In this document: piece after piece, positions 26,588-35,094 of the stretch
Layout: the number at the start of each line of letters is the position of its first letter
How positions within the stretch are numbered: the stretch's first letter is position 1
Source of the DNA: Mesorhizobium sp. LMG 17147
GTDB taxonomy: Bacteria; Pseudomonadota; Alphaproteobacteria; Rhizobiales; Rhizobiaceae
Reading direction: 5' to 3'
Assembly: GCF_024297145.1 (NCBI RefSeq)
Contig: NZ_JANCTC010000004.1
Span: 186,001 to 250,000 of the forward strand
Length of the DNA: 64,000 nt
Made by a program: the position numbers and the translations under genes
Notes under the pieces: generated by a model
The model's input: the letters and a program-made list of their open reading frames with translations, nothing else
What the model was told of the DNA's origin: nothing
The model's database searches: none

Positions 26588-27481
26588 ATGAAGATCGATC
26601 TCGGGGATCTGAACGCTTTCGTGGCCGTGGCGCGCGCCAAGGGTTTTCGCGATGGCGCCCGCGCCAGCGGCGGCAGCGCGTCGGGCTTGAGCGAGGCCGT
26701 GCGCCGCCTCGAGACGCAGCTCGGTGTCAGGCTGCTCAACAGGACGACCCGCAGCGTCGTCCTGACGGAGGCCGGCGAAGGCCTGCTGGCGCGGCTCGGT
26801 CCAGCCTTGACCGAGGTGGAGTCGGCTCTCGACGTGGTGAACGGCTTTCGCGACAGGCCGGCTGGCTTGTTGCGCCTCAACGTGCCGGTCAGCGCGGCGC
26901 GGCTGGTCCTGCCCAGCATCGTCCCGCGGTTCCTTGCCGCCTATCCCGGCATCCGGCTGGAGGTGATCGCTGAGGAAAGCTTCGTCGATGTGCTGGCGGC
27001 CGGCTGCGACGCCGGCATCCGCTACGACGAGCGCCTGGAGCAGGACATGATCGCCGTGCCGATCGGACCGCGCGTGCAGCGTTTCGCCACCGCCGCCAGC
27101 CCTGCCTACCTGGATCGTCATGGCCGGCCGCAACACCCGAGCGACCTGCTCGGCCACGCCTGCCTGCGCGGCCGCTTTGCCAGCCGTGCGATGCCGCCGT
27201 GGGAATTCGAGCGCGACGGCGAGGTGGTGCGGGTCGACCCGACGGGGCCGCTTCTCGTGACCCTGGGCGGGGCGACGGACCTCAAAGTCGATGCAGCCAT
27301 CGCCGGCACCGGCATCATCAGCCTGTTCGAGGATTGGCTACGCCCTCATTTCGAGAGCGGGGCGCTCGAGCCGCTGCTTGAGCCCTGGTGGCAGAGCTTC
27401 TCCGGGCCGTTCCTCTATTATCCCGGCCGGCGCCTCGTGCCGGCGCCGCTCCGGGCGTTTATCGACTTCATCAAGGCCTGA
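26588..27481 (+). CDS. LysR-family transcriptional regulator
   Basis: 297 aa. The N-terminal winged HTH (about 4-63) reads LGDLNAFVAVARAKGFRDGARASGGSASGLSEAVRRLETQLGVRLLNRTTRSVVLTEAG, and a periplasmic-binding-like effector domain follows (about 90-290), with LLRLNVPVSAARLVLPSIV at its start. Length fits the family. It probably controls the divergent aldo/keto reductase gene; the inducer is unknown. It ends before the bidirectional terminator shared with rpsI. Confidence 0.92.
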   Translation: MKIDLGDLNAFVAVARAKGFRDGARASGGSASGLSEAVRRLETQLGVRLLNRTTRSVVLTEAGEGLLARLGPALTEVESALDVVNGFRDRPAGLLRLNVPVSAARLVLPSIVPRFLAAYPGIRLEVIAEESFVDVLAAGCDAGIRYDERLEQDMIAVPIGPRVQRFATAASPAYLDRHGRPQHPSDLLGHACLRGRFASRAMPPWEFERDGEVVRVDPTGPLLVTLGGATDLKVDAAIAGTGIISLFEDWLRPHFESGALEPLLEPWWQSFSGPFLYYPGRRLVPAPLRAFIDFIKA

Positions 27482-27543
27482 AGTCTGCCACGATGCGAGC
27501 GAGCCGCGCCTGCCGCCGGTGATTGGTTGCCGCCATTCATGGA

Positions 27544-27567
27544 AAAGGCCGCCCGGAGGCGGCCTTT
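27544..27567. terminator. Bidirectional terminator between the LysR gene and rpsI
   Basis: aaaggccgcc (27544-27553), loop cgga, ggcggccttt (27558-27567): perfect 10-bp stem with A and T flanks, serving both converging genes. Confidence 0.85.
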
Positions 27568-27591
27568 CGATAGCGTGTAATTGCGCAGCGC

Positions 27592-28074
27592 TTAGCGCTT
27601 GGAGAACTGGAAGCTCCGGCGGGCCTTCGCCTTGCCGTACTTCTTGCGCTCGACGACGCGGCTGTCGCGGGTCAGGAAGCCGCCCTTCTTGAGTACTGCG
27701 CGCAGCGCCGGCTCGTAATAGGTCAGCGCCTTGGAGATGCCGTGGCGCACGGCACCGGCCTGGCCGGAAAGGCCGCCGCCGATGACGGTGGCAACGATGT
27801 CGTACTGGCCGGCGCGGTTGGCGGCGATGATCGGCTGGTTGAGGATCATCTGCAGGACCGGACGCGCGAAATATTCGGCGAACACCTTGTCGTTGACGAC
27901 GATCTTGCCGGAGCCGGGCTTCACCCAGACGCGCGCGATGGCGTTCTTGCGCTTGCCGGTGGCGTAGGCGCGGCCCGATTTGTCGAGCTTCTGGACATGG
28001 ACGGGTGCTGCCGGCTGGGTGTTGGTGTTGCCGGTGGCAGTTCCGAGTTCTGCGAGCGAGGAAAGCTCAGCCAT
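27592..28074 (-). CDS. rpsI: 30S ribosomal protein S9
   Basis: 160 aa. The N-terminal extension (about 35 residues) precedes the S9 core [25 protein letters not shown], then [19 protein letters not shown] and the basic C-terminus [25 protein letters not shown], whose last Lys-Arg contacts P-site tRNA. It begins 1 base from the rplM stop, so rplM-rpsI is one leftward operon, as in almost all bacteria. Confidence 0.98.
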   Translation of the reverse strand: MAELSSLAELGTATGNTNTQPAAPVHVQKLDKSGRAYATGKRKNAIARVWVKPGSGKIVVNDKVFAEYFARPVLQMILNQPIIAANRAGQYDIVATVIGGGLSGQAGAVRHGISKALTYYEPALRAVLKKGGFLTRDSRVVERKKYGKAKARRSFQFSKR

Positions 28075-28075
28075 C

Positions 28076-28540
28076 TTACGAAACCTTCTTGTTCTTGGCG
28101 TTCAGCTTGGCCACGTCGAGGACAACGGGCTGCTGGGCGACATGCGGATGTTCCGTGCCTGCATAGACGCGGAGATTCTTCATCTGGCGTCGGCCGAGCG
28201 GGCCGCGCGGGATCATGCGTTCGACGGCCTTTTCGACGACACGCTCGGGAAAGCGGCCCTCGAGCAGCTGGCGCGCGGTGCGCTCCTTGACGCCGCCGGG
28301 GTGGCCGGTGTGCCAGTAATAGACCTTGTCGGTGAACTTCTTGCCGGTGAACACCACCTTGTCGGCATTGATGACGATGACGTTGTCGCCGTCGTCGACG
28401 TGCGGGGTGAAGGTGGGCTTATGCTTGCCGCGAAGATGATTGGCGATGACAGTGGCGAGACGGCCGACGACGAGACCCTCGGCGTCGATCAGCACCCACT
28501 TCTTCACCACATCCGCAGGCTTCTGCGAAAAGGTTGCCAT
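28076..28540 (-). CDS. rplM: 50S ribosomal protein L13
   Basis: 154 aa from the ATG of MATFSQKP; an in-frame start 33 bases upstream adds residues not found in the family. L13 assembles early on 23S rRNA. Signature: [17 protein letters not shown] at the start, then [18 protein letters not shown] and [25 protein letters not shown]. First gene of the rplM-rpsI operon; the 273 bases before it should hold its promoter. Confidence 0.98.
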   Translation of the reverse strand: MATFSQKPADVVKKWVLIDAEGLVVGRLATVIANHLRGKHKPTFTPHVDDGDNVIVINADKVVFTGKKFTDKVYYWHTGHPGGVKERTARQLLEGRFPERVVEKAVERMIPRGPLGRRQMKNLRVYAGTEHPHVAQQPVVLDVAKLNAKNKKVS

Positions 28541-28813
28541 GGATTGTTGCTTTCGGTTCGGACCTTCCCCCATTCACGAACGACAAGGGAAGGCGTTTCT
28601 TGTTGCTTGGATTGGCAAAAGGCACTTGCTGTCGCCAATAACAAAACGGCGGCCTTTGCGGGCCGCTGCTTCGTCACGGTTTATAGGGGAGGGTGGTTAT
28701 CGCGTCAAGGCGCATGAAATGATTGCTGGAAGATAAACTTAAATGAAAACAAGGATTTGAGTTAAAGGTATGATTTTACCACATCGCCATTTTTGGCCCT
28801 GTGTCAGGTGAGT

Positions 28814-29212
28814 TCAGTGCTTTGCCTCGATTTCCTTGCGAGCTGCGCTGGAGAGGAATGCCGATCGCGTTATGCCTCGGTCGCGCGCTGCGGCGTCGAT
28901 CGCCCGCAAGACGCCGCGCTCGAAAGTTACATTCGCCCTCACGACGGCGCTGTCATCGTCGATGAGTGGTACCGAGACCAGATAGCCTCCTTCAGCAAGT
29001 GCTTTGCGTACATCCGCAAGCGCGACGATCGCCTCATGGCTGGACGGTTCGGGAACAGGCATGTCCTCCGCCCACAGTTGCAACGCTTCGACTGCATTCG
29101 GAACGATGTCTTCCGCCTCGTCCGCGGCTGAAAAGCAGCCGGGAATGTCGGGAAAGCGAATGCCGAACGCGCTGTTGGGATCTTTATCGACCAACGCGAA
29201 ATAGTTCTTCAT
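28814..29212 (-). CDS. hicB: HicB-family antitoxin
   Basis: 132 aa from the ATG at 29212, with ggagg close upstream; a TTG four codons earlier is less likely. Order: a partial RNase H-like HicB domain (YFALVDKDPNSAFGIRFPDIPGCFSAADEAED), then a helical linker and a C-terminal ribbon-helix-helix DNA-binding part (ANVTFERGVLRAIDAAARDRGITRSAFLSSAARKEI). It would neutralise HicA by direct binding and repress the operon. It lies 27 bases behind the toxin gene, the common toxin-first order. Confidence 0.88.
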   Translation of the reverse strand: MKNYFALVDKDPNSAFGIRFPDIPGCFSAADEAEDIVPNAVEALQLWAEDMPVPEPSSHEAIVALADVRKALAEGGYLVSVPLIDDDSAVVRANVTFERGVLRAIDAAARDRGITRSAFLSSAARKEIEAKH

Positions 29213-29239
29213 CTCAGCCTCCAAGACGCTTCAGGTCAC

Positions 29240-29425
29240 CTAAATCCAGCCCGCTTGTTTGGCGATGGCGCGAGCTGCACCGGTTGGTAGATCCTTCTCC
29301 GGATGCGGAACGATCAACACGATCTCGCCCTTTCGAAACTTGTGATGCGAGCCGCGTACGGAGACCAGCCCGAAACCATCATCCTTGAGACGCTTCACGA
29401 TTTTGCGGCTGTCACGCTCAAGCAA
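29240..29425 (-). CDS. hicA: HicA-family mRNA interferase toxin
   Basis: 61 aa; the frame begins with TTG and has only a weak ribosome site, so the start may be different. HicA is a small dsRBD-like ribonuclease that cleaves mRNA. The catalytic GSHH (residues 25-28) is intact in RGSHHKFRKGEIVLIVPHPEKDLPTG, and the C-terminus AIAKQAGWI is typical. The pair is chromosomal, between the ribosomal operon and a thioesterase gene; nothing mobile is seen around it. Confidence 0.87.
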   Translation of the reverse strand: MLERDSRKIVKRLKDDGFGLVSVRGSHHKFRKGEIVLIVPHPEKDLPTGAARAIAKQAGWI

Positions 29426-29477
29426 AGATCACTTGTGCGCACATATATACACATCAACAAAAAATTCATAGAAAGCA

Positions 29478-29933
29478 TCAGGCCGGTACCCGCCTTGGCG
29501 GGATCGAATAGGTGCCCGTTGCGTGCGCCACGGTCTGTCCATCCGAGCCGGCGACGATGTCGATATCGAACACCATCAGGCTCTTGCCCAGCTTCAGGAT
29601 GCGGCAATGGCCGTCGATCGGCCCGGCTTCGGCCTTGCGGACGAAATTGATGTTGAGGCTGGTGGTGACCGAAAGCGCATCCGGTCCGGCATGCGATAGC
29701 ACGCAGACATAGCCGCCTATGTCGGCCAGCGTGAACAGCGCCGAACCCGACACGGTACCGCCGGGGCGCAAATGGCGCTCGTCGGCATTGAGTCGCACGA
29801 TACAACCGCCTGGAAACACCTCCAACGCCTCATAGAAGGTGAACTGGTCGTTGAGCTGCGGGAAAACGATCGCCATCAGCGTGTTGATTTCGGCAGCCGT
29901 CAGCACCGGCTGGAGATTGCTTTGGGCAGGCAT
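29478..29933 (-). CDS. PaaI-type hotdog-fold thioesterase family protein
   Basis: 151 aa from the ATG at 29933 (gggag upstream); the frame continues to 29996 without a better start. The hotdog signature is RPGGTVSGSALFTLADIGGYVCVLS, where the family helix lies over the sheet, then LSVTTSLNINFVRKAEAGPIDG, the substrate-channel strand. Such enzymes hydrolyse acyl-CoA thioesters, often aromatic ones. The catalytic residue is Asp or Glu in ADIGG. It is divergent from the enoyl-CoA hydratase gene across 156 bases, so a link to acyl-CoA metabolism is plausible. Confidence 0.82.
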   Translation of the reverse strand: MPAQSNLQPVLTAAEINTLMAIVFPQLNDQFTFYEALEVFPGGCIVRLNADERHLRPGGTVSGSALFTLADIGGYVCVLSHAGPDALSVTTSLNINFVRKAEAGPIDGHCRILKLGKSLMVFDIDIVAGSDGQTVAHATGTYSIPPRRVPA

Positions 29934-30089
29934 TTCAGTCTCCCGGTTTGCGCCCTGCTTGTATGAACGCGACGTGGCGTTTCTGGCAACGGCCATTCAT
30001 TAGGGCAGAAGCGGACGAGGGAGTTGGACGAAGCGAGACGGCATACTAGATTAGTTCATCGCCGATCCGGAATCGCAGAGGAAACGATC

Positions 30090-30911
30090 ATGGCCGAAAT
30101 CGTCGCCATCAAGCCTGCCGTTGCCGAAGGGCCGGTCGTCTCCAGGCTGGACAACGGCGTGCTGCGCCTGACGCTCGCCAATCCGCCGGCCAACGCTCTT
30201 TCGCTTGCAACGATGGCGGCGCTGACAGCGGAACTCGACCGCGCCAAGGCCGACAAATCCGTCCGCGTCATCGTGCTTGGGGCGACCGGCAAAGTGTTCT
30301 GCGCCGGGCACGACCTCAAGGAGTTGAGCGCGCACCGCGCCGATGCCGATCGCGGCAGGGCCTTCTTCGAAAAGACGTTTTCCGCGTGCGCTTCACTGAT
30401 GCAGGCGATCGTTCGCCATCCTAAGCCGGTGATCGCCGAAGTCGATGGCCTGGCGACAGCGGCCGGATTGCAGCTGGTCGCCAGCTGCGACCTCGCCATC
30501 GCCTCGCACGAGGCGACCTTCTGCACGCCTGGCGTCAATATCGGCTTGTTCTGCTCGACACCGATGGTGGCGCTGTCGCGCAACGTCTCGCGCAAGCACG
30601 CCATGGAGATGCTTTTGACCGGCGAGACGATCGATGCGGCAACCGCCAAGGAATTCGGCTTGGTCAACCGCGTCGTGCCGCGCGAATATCTGAATCAAAT
30701 CGTCACCAAATACGCGCAAACCATTGCCTCCAAATCGTCCTTGGTCGTCAAGATCGGCAAGGAAGCGTTTTATGAGCAGGCCGAGATGGGGCTGGCCGAG
30801 GCCTATGATTACACCGGGCGCGTCATGGTCGAGAACATGCTGGCGCGCGATGCGGAAGAGGGCATCGGCGCCTTCATCGGCAAGCGCAAGCCGGAATGGC
30901 CGGAGGAATAG
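30090..30911 (+). CDS. Enoyl-CoA hydratase/isomerase family protein
   Basis: 273 aa from the ATG at 30090 (gagga upstream). Crotonase fold: the CoA-binding oxyanion loop FCAGHDLKEL, then VIAEVDGLATAAGLQLVASCDLAIAS and TFCTPGVNIGLFCSTPMVAL, where Glu of the usual hydratase pair is not obvious. Closest in my judgement to the mitochondrial ECHDC3-like subgroup. It likely acts on a medium or branched acyl-CoA. The VOC gene starts 9 bases downstream, so both are one transcription unit. Confidence 0.88.
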   Translation: MAEIVAIKPAVAEGPVVSRLDNGVLRLTLANPPANALSLATMAALTAELDRAKADKSVRVIVLGATGKVFCAGHDLKELSAHRADADRGRAFFEKTFSACASLMQAIVRHPKPVIAEVDGLATAAGLQLVASCDLAIASHEATFCTPGVNIGLFCSTPMVALSRNVSRKHAMEMLLTGETIDAATAKEFGLVNRVVPREYLNQIVTKYAQTIASKSSLVVKIGKEAFYEQAEMGLAEAYDYTGRVMVENMLARDAEEGIGAFIGKRKPEWPEE

Positions 30912-30920
30912 GAGGCGGAT

Positions 30921-31343
30921 ATGGAACCGCGCATCTCCATCATCACCATCGCCACGGACGATCTCGACCGCGCCGTGCGCTTCTACGAGGCGATGGGCCT
31001 GAAGCGCCATGCCGGGATCACCGAGGGCGTTGCCTTCTTCCAGATGGGCGGCGCCATTCTCGGCCTGTTCCCGCGGCAAAGCGCCGAAGAGGATTCGGGC
31101 CTTACCTTCTCCAAGGCGCCGTCGGCCGTCTATCTCGCCTACAACACCCGCTCCGACACCGAGGTCGATGCAGTGCTGGCGATGGCCGAGAAAGCCGGCG
31201 GCCGTATCGTCAAGCCGGCTGGCCGCGCATTCTGGGGCGGCTGGTATGGATATTTCGCCGATGCCGACGGGCATGTCTGGGAAGTCGCGCACAATCCGGC
31301 CTTTCCGATTGCGGAAGACGGAACGATCTCGCTGCCCGGCTGA
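30921..31343 (+). CDS. VOC-family (glyoxalase-like) protein
   Basis: 140 aa. Two beta-alpha-beta-beta-beta units: ISIITIATDDLDRAVRFYEAMGLK opens the first, AYNTRSDTEVDAVLAMAEKAGGRIVKPAGRAFWGGWYGYFADADGHVWEVAHNP ends the second with the usual Gly-H-x-W-E signature (Glu as metal ligand). Substrate unknown; these domains serve as lyases, dioxygenases or binding proteins. It follows the enoyl-CoA hydratase gene by 9 bases. Confidence 0.88.
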   Translation: MEPRISIITIATDDLDRAVRFYEAMGLKRHAGITEGVAFFQMGGAILGLFPRQSAEEDSGLTFSKAPSAVYLAYNTRSDTEVDAVLAMAEKAGGRIVKPAGRAFWGGWYGYFADADGHVWEVAHNPAFPIAEDGTISLPG

Positions 31344-31420
31344 CGAGGTTCCCCTCTGGCCCATTGCAAGCCACTTGCTCAGCTGTTGGCACCTCACTCC
31401 GAAGCGCTGTATGACGAGGC

Positions 31421-31942
31421 ATGAACCACGACGCCTACGACAACGCCTATATCGCCGGCATCCTCAATTCGGTGAAGACCATCGCCATGGTCGGCGCGTC
31501 GGCCAATGACGTGCGGCCGAGCTACTTTGTGCTGAAATATCTGCTCGGCAAGGGGTTTTCGGTGTTCCCGATCAATCCGGGCCAGGCCGGCAAGGAAATC
31601 CTCGGGCGGATGACCTATGCCAGGCTGGCCGATGTTCCAGAGCCAATCGACATGGTCGACGTCTTTCGCGGCTCCGTGGCAGTGCCGGGCATCGTCGAGG
31701 AGGTCTTGCGGCTCGATCCGCTGCCGAAGGTCATCTGGATGCAGCTTGGTGTGCGCAATGACGAGGCCGCCGCGCGCGCCGAGGCCGCCGGCATCAAGGT
31801 GGTGATGAACCGTTGCCCGAAGATCGAATACGGCAAGCTGTCCGGCGAGATCGGCTGGACCGGCGTCAATTCCGGCGTCTTGTCGTCGAAGAAACCGCTG
31901 ATGCGCCCGGGATTCCAGAGTTTCGGCGTTCGCCAGAAATAA
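31421..31942 (+). CDS. CoA-binding (YccU-like) protein
   Basis: 173 aa. The Rossmann CoA_binding_2 fold is seen as VKTIAMVGASANDVRPSYFVLKYLLGKGFSVFPINPG, then VDVFRGSVAVPGIVEEVL and VIWMQLGVRNDEAAARAEAAGIKVVMNRCPKIEYGKL. YccU-like proteins bind CoA but have no proven reaction. It is 78 bases behind the VOC gene and 136 bases before metY; the CoA-binding/metY adjacency is common in rhizobia. The name of its pathway is not set by the sequence. Confidence 0.88.
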   Translation: MNHDAYDNAYIAGILNSVKTIAMVGASANDVRPSYFVLKYLLGKGFSVFPINPGQAGKEILGRMTYARLADVPEPIDMVDVFRGSVAVPGIVEEVLRLDPLPKVIWMQLGVRNDEAAARAEAAGIKVVMNRCPKIEYGKLSGEIGWTGVNSGVLSSKKPLMRPGFQSFGVRQK

Positions 31943-32078
31943 TCTTCCAGTTCTGCCGTATTTTTCCGCCAGCCCGCCCGCCGTTATCACGGGGAAGGGC
32001 ATTTTCTTCTTTGCATTCGGAACCGGGCTCCGCCAAGAATGCGGCGCGCTTTTCAGAAGGTTCAAAGGGAGGTTTTCG

Positions 32079-33359
32079 ATGGCCCGCACGCCCGGTTTCA
32101 ACACGCTCGCCGTCCATGCCGGCGCCAAGCCGGATCCGGCGACCGGCGCGCGAGCGACTCCAATCTACCAGACCACCTCCTTCGTCTTCGACGATGCCGA
32201 CCATGCCGCCTCGCTGTTCGGGCTGAAGGCGTTCGGTAACATCTACACCCGCATCATGAACCCGACACAGGCGGTGCTGGAAGAGCGCATCGCGGCACTC
32301 GAAGGCGGCACGGCAGGCCTTGCGGTCGCCTCCGGCCATGCGGCGCAGGTGCTGGTCTTCCACAATCTGATGCAGCCCGGCGACAATTTCGTTTCAGCGA
32401 CAAAGCTTTACGGCGGCTCGATCAACCAGTTCGGTCATGCCTTCAAAAATTTCGGCTGGCAGGTGCGCTGGGCCGACACCAATGACATCTCGAGCTTCGA
32501 GAGCCAGATCGACGACAGGACCAAGGCAATCTTCATCGAAAGCCTGGCCAATCCGGGCGGCGTCTTCGTCGACATCGAGAAGATCGGCGACGTTGCCCGC
32601 AAGCACGGCCTGCCACTGATCGTCGACAACACACTGGCCTCGCCCTATCTGCTGCGGCCGATCGAGCATGGCGCCGACATCGTCGTGCATTCGCTGACCA
32701 AGTTCATCGGCGGTCACGGCAATTCCATCGGCGGCGCCATCGTCGACGGCGGCACGTTCGATTGGTCGAAGTCGGGCAAATATCCGATGCTGTCGGAGCC
32801 GCGCCCCGAATATGGCGGCCTGGTCCTGCACGAGACCTTCGGCAATTTCGCCTTCGCCATCGCTGCCCGGGTGCTCGGCCTGCGCGACATCGGCGCGGCG
32901 ATTTCGCCGTTCAATGCATTCCTTATCCTGACTGGCCTGGAAACCTTGCCGCTGAGGATGCAGCGCCACTGCGACAATGCGGCCGCAGTCGCCGGATGGC
33001 TTTCCAACCATTCCAAGGTCGCCTGGGTGTCCTATCCCGGCCTGCCCAGCGACAAGAACAATGCGCTGCAGAAGATGTACTCGCCGCTTGGCGCCGGCGC
33101 GGTGTTCACCTTCGGGTTGAAGGGTGGCTATGCGGCGGGCATCAAATTCGTCGAAGCGCTCGAATTGTTCTCGCACCTGGCCAATGTCGGCGACACCAAG
33201 TCGCTGGTCATCCACCCGGCATCGACCACGCATCGCCAGCTTTCCGACGAGCAGAAGATCAACGCGGGGGCAGGGCCGGACACAGTCAGGCTTTCGGTCG
33301 GTATCGAGGACGTCAACGACATCGTCGCCGATCTGGAACAGGCTCTCGCCAAGGTTTGA
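32079..33359 (+). CDS. metY: O-acetylhomoserine sulfhydrylase
   Basis: 426 aa; ggaggt precedes the ATG. A PLP enzyme of the Cys/Met metabolism family that makes homocysteine (or methionine with methanethiol) from O-acetylhomoserine and sulfide. The PLP lysine is Lys208 in VVHSLTKFIGGHGNSIGG, with SGHAAQ and YGGSINQF typical of the MetY rather than the cystathionine-lyase branch. The long C-terminal half ends with ...LSVGIEDVNDIVADLEQAL. I checked the 136 bases upstream for a SAM-II riboswitch fold and saw none. The cupin gene follows 5 bases later. Confidence 0.95.
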   Translation: MARTPGFNTLAVHAGAKPDPATGARATPIYQTTSFVFDDADHAASLFGLKAFGNIYTRIMNPTQAVLEERIAALEGGTAGLAVASGHAAQVLVFHNLMQPGDNFVSATKLYGGSINQFGHAFKNFGWQVRWADTNDISSFESQIDDRTKAIFIESLANPGGVFVDIEKIGDVARKHGLPLIVDNTLASPYLLRPIEHGADIVVHSLTKFIGGHGNSIGGAIVDGGTFDWSKSGKYPMLSEPRPEYGGLVLHETFGNFAFAIAARVLGLRDIGAAISPFNAFLILTGLETLPLRMQRHCDNAAAVAGWLSNHSKVAWVSYPGLPSDKNNALQKMYSPLGAGAVFTFGLKGGYAAGIKFVEALELFSHLANVGDTKSLVIHPASTTHRQLSDEQKINAGAGPDTVRLSVGIEDVNDIVADLEQALAKV

Positions 33360-33364
33360 TCGCC

Positions 33365-33715
33365 ATGACCGCGCCGAAATTTCTTTCCGTCGACGTCGAC
33401 ACCGTCCAACCGGAACTTGGCGCGCCGGCGCCGGATCGCCTGATTTCGGGCGATCCGAAATTCCGCACCTGGAATGTCGAGGAACAGGACGGCGGCCTCT
33501 ATGCCGGCGTCTGGGAAGCGACGCCAGGCAAATGGCGCATCGAATATGATGAGTGGGAGTTCTGCCACATCCTGTCAGGGGTTTCGGTGATCGCCGAAGA
33601 CGGCGCCGATGCGCGCACCGTCAGGGCCGGCGACAGCTTCGTGCTGAGGCCGGGCTTTAAGGGCAGCTGGGAAGTGCTTGAAACGACTCGCAAGGAGTAT
33701 GTGATCAAGCTTTGA
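33365..33715 (+). CDS. Cupin domain-containing protein
   Basis: 116 aa. A single beta-barrel domain of the DUF861/COG3450 cupin type: LYAGVWEATPGKWRIEYDEWEFCHILSGVSVIAEDG holds the first cupin motif (His in FCHIL), and VRAGDSFVLRPGFKGSWEVLET the second. These proteins often bind (S)-ureidoglycine-like or sugar compounds, but the substrate here is unknown. It is 5 bases behind metY, so it is read with it. It faces the P450 gene convergently. Confidence 0.88.
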   Translation: MTAPKFLSVDVDTVQPELGAPAPDRLISGDPKFRTWNVEEQDGGLYAGVWEATPGKWRIEYDEWEFCHILSGVSVIAEDGADARTVRAGDSFVLRPGFKGSWEVLETTRKEYVIKL

Positions 33716-33749
33716 TCACCCCTGCGGCTGAGCCTGCCGGACCGAATGC

Positions 33750-34997
33750 TCAAAAGCGCACGGCGAGCGTTTCCAGCCCATGGAAATGATAGGTGTCGCG
33801 CAAGCGCGGCTGTTCGGCAAGATGCAACTGCGGTAGCCGGTCGAACAGGGTTTTCAGCGACACCTGCAATTCGAGCCGGGCGAGCGGCGCGCCGATGCAG
33901 AAATGAATGCCGGCGCCGAACGATACGTTCTTCTGGTCGGCGCGGCCCGGCCTGAAGGCGAAGGGCTCGGTAAAGGCCACCGGGTCGTGATTGGCCATGC
34001 CGAGCAGCAGACCGATCGTCTCGCCCGGCTGGACGACGATACCAGGCCCGGCCTCGACCTTCTGATAGGCGTAGCGCGTGAACATGTGCAGCGGCGCGTC
34101 GAAGCGCAGGCACTCTTCGATCGTCGCGGCTGTTGCTTCCGGCGAGGTGAAGAAGCGTCGTGGGTCGCCGCCTTGTGCAAGGATAGAGCGCACCGCATTG
34201 CCGGTCTGGTGGACAGTTGCCTCATGGCCGGCATTGAGCAAAAGGATGGCCGAGGATACCAGCTCGTCCTCCGACAGTTTCTGGCCGTCCTCCTGTGCCG
34301 CAATCAGCAGCGACAGAAGATCCTCGCCCGGCCTCTTTCGTCGCTTGGCGACGTAGCCGCGCAAAAAATCCGAAAAGTCCTGCGCCGCGCGATTGGCCGT
34401 CTCTTCGGTCTTGCGGGTGCGGCCGTGCATGTACATGGCGACCATCCGATGCGACCAGTCGAGCAGCTGCGGCCCCATGTCGACCGGCACGCCGAGCATC
34501 TCGGCAATGATGGTGATCGGCAAGGGAGCGGCGAGCGCCGGCAGCAGGTCGACTTCTCCTGGTTCGAAACGGTCGATCAATTCGTTGGCCAGCGCCTCGA
34601 CGCGCGGCCTGAGCCGCTCGACCTGGCGCGAGACGAAGGCGCGGTTGACCAGCGTTCTGAGCCGTGTGTGGACAGGCGGCTCCAGCTCCAGCATCGAATT
34701 GGCCTCGACGCCGTCGAATGCGCTGAGATGCGTACGGTCCTGGCCGATGCCTCGGCTGTCCGGAATGCCGGCCGGGTTCTGGCGGCCGAAGCGGCGATCG
34801 CGCAGCAGACGGTTGACGTCGTCGAAGCCGCCAAAGCACCAGAAGCCAAATTCTTCCCAGAAGAAGGCGTTCGATGCACCGTGCAGGAAGGCGTAGGCTT
34901 CGTATGGATTCTGGAAAAAGGCCGGCTCGTGTGGATCGAGCCGCAGGCTGCGCGTGGCTGGATCAAAGGCAAGGTAGGGCGGCTTCAATTCGGTCAT
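33750..34997 (-). CDS. Cytochrome P450
   Basis: 415 aa, a soluble class I bacterial P450. The I-helix oxygen site is NAGHEAT (256-261), the ExxR pair is Glu295/Arg298, and the heme loop FGAGIHFCIGAPLA gives the axial Cys367. Redox partners are not encoded nearby. Substrate cannot be read from the sequence. It is divergent from the FAD oxidoreductase across 97 bases, so the two may be co-regulated. Confidence 0.96.
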   Translation of the reverse strand: MTELKPPYLAFDPATRSLRLDPHEPAFFQNPYEAYAFLHGASNAFFWEEFGFWCFGGFDDVNRLLRDRRFGRQNPAGIPDSRGIGQDRTHLSAFDGVEANSMLELEPPVHTRLRTLVNRAFVSRQVERLRPRVEALANELIDRFEPGEVDLLPALAAPLPITIIAEMLGVPVDMGPQLLDWSHRMVAMYMHGRTRKTEETANRAAQDFSDFLRGYVAKRRKRPGEDLLSLLIAAQEDGQKLSEDELVSSAILLLNAGHEATVHQTGNAVRSILAQGGDPRRFFTSPEATAATIEECLRFDAPLHMFTRYAYQKVEAGPGIVVQPGETIGLLLGMANHDPVAFTEPFAFRPGRADQKNVSFGAGIHFCIGAPLARLELQVSLKTLFDRLPQLHLAEQPRLRDTYHFHGLETLAVRF

Positions 34998-35094
34998 GCC
35001 AGATCATTAGCGCGGCTTGCCAGTCTGGTGCCAGACCGTATGTTGGCCCTCCCGTGAGGTGAGCCGCCGAAGCGGTTGCGGAAGGACAGTTTTC

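Noticed and set aside
31943..32078. SAM-II-type riboswitch upstream of metY
   Set aside because: Such elements occur before met genes in alphaproteobacteria, but I could not find the pseudoknot pattern or its conserved loop bases here.
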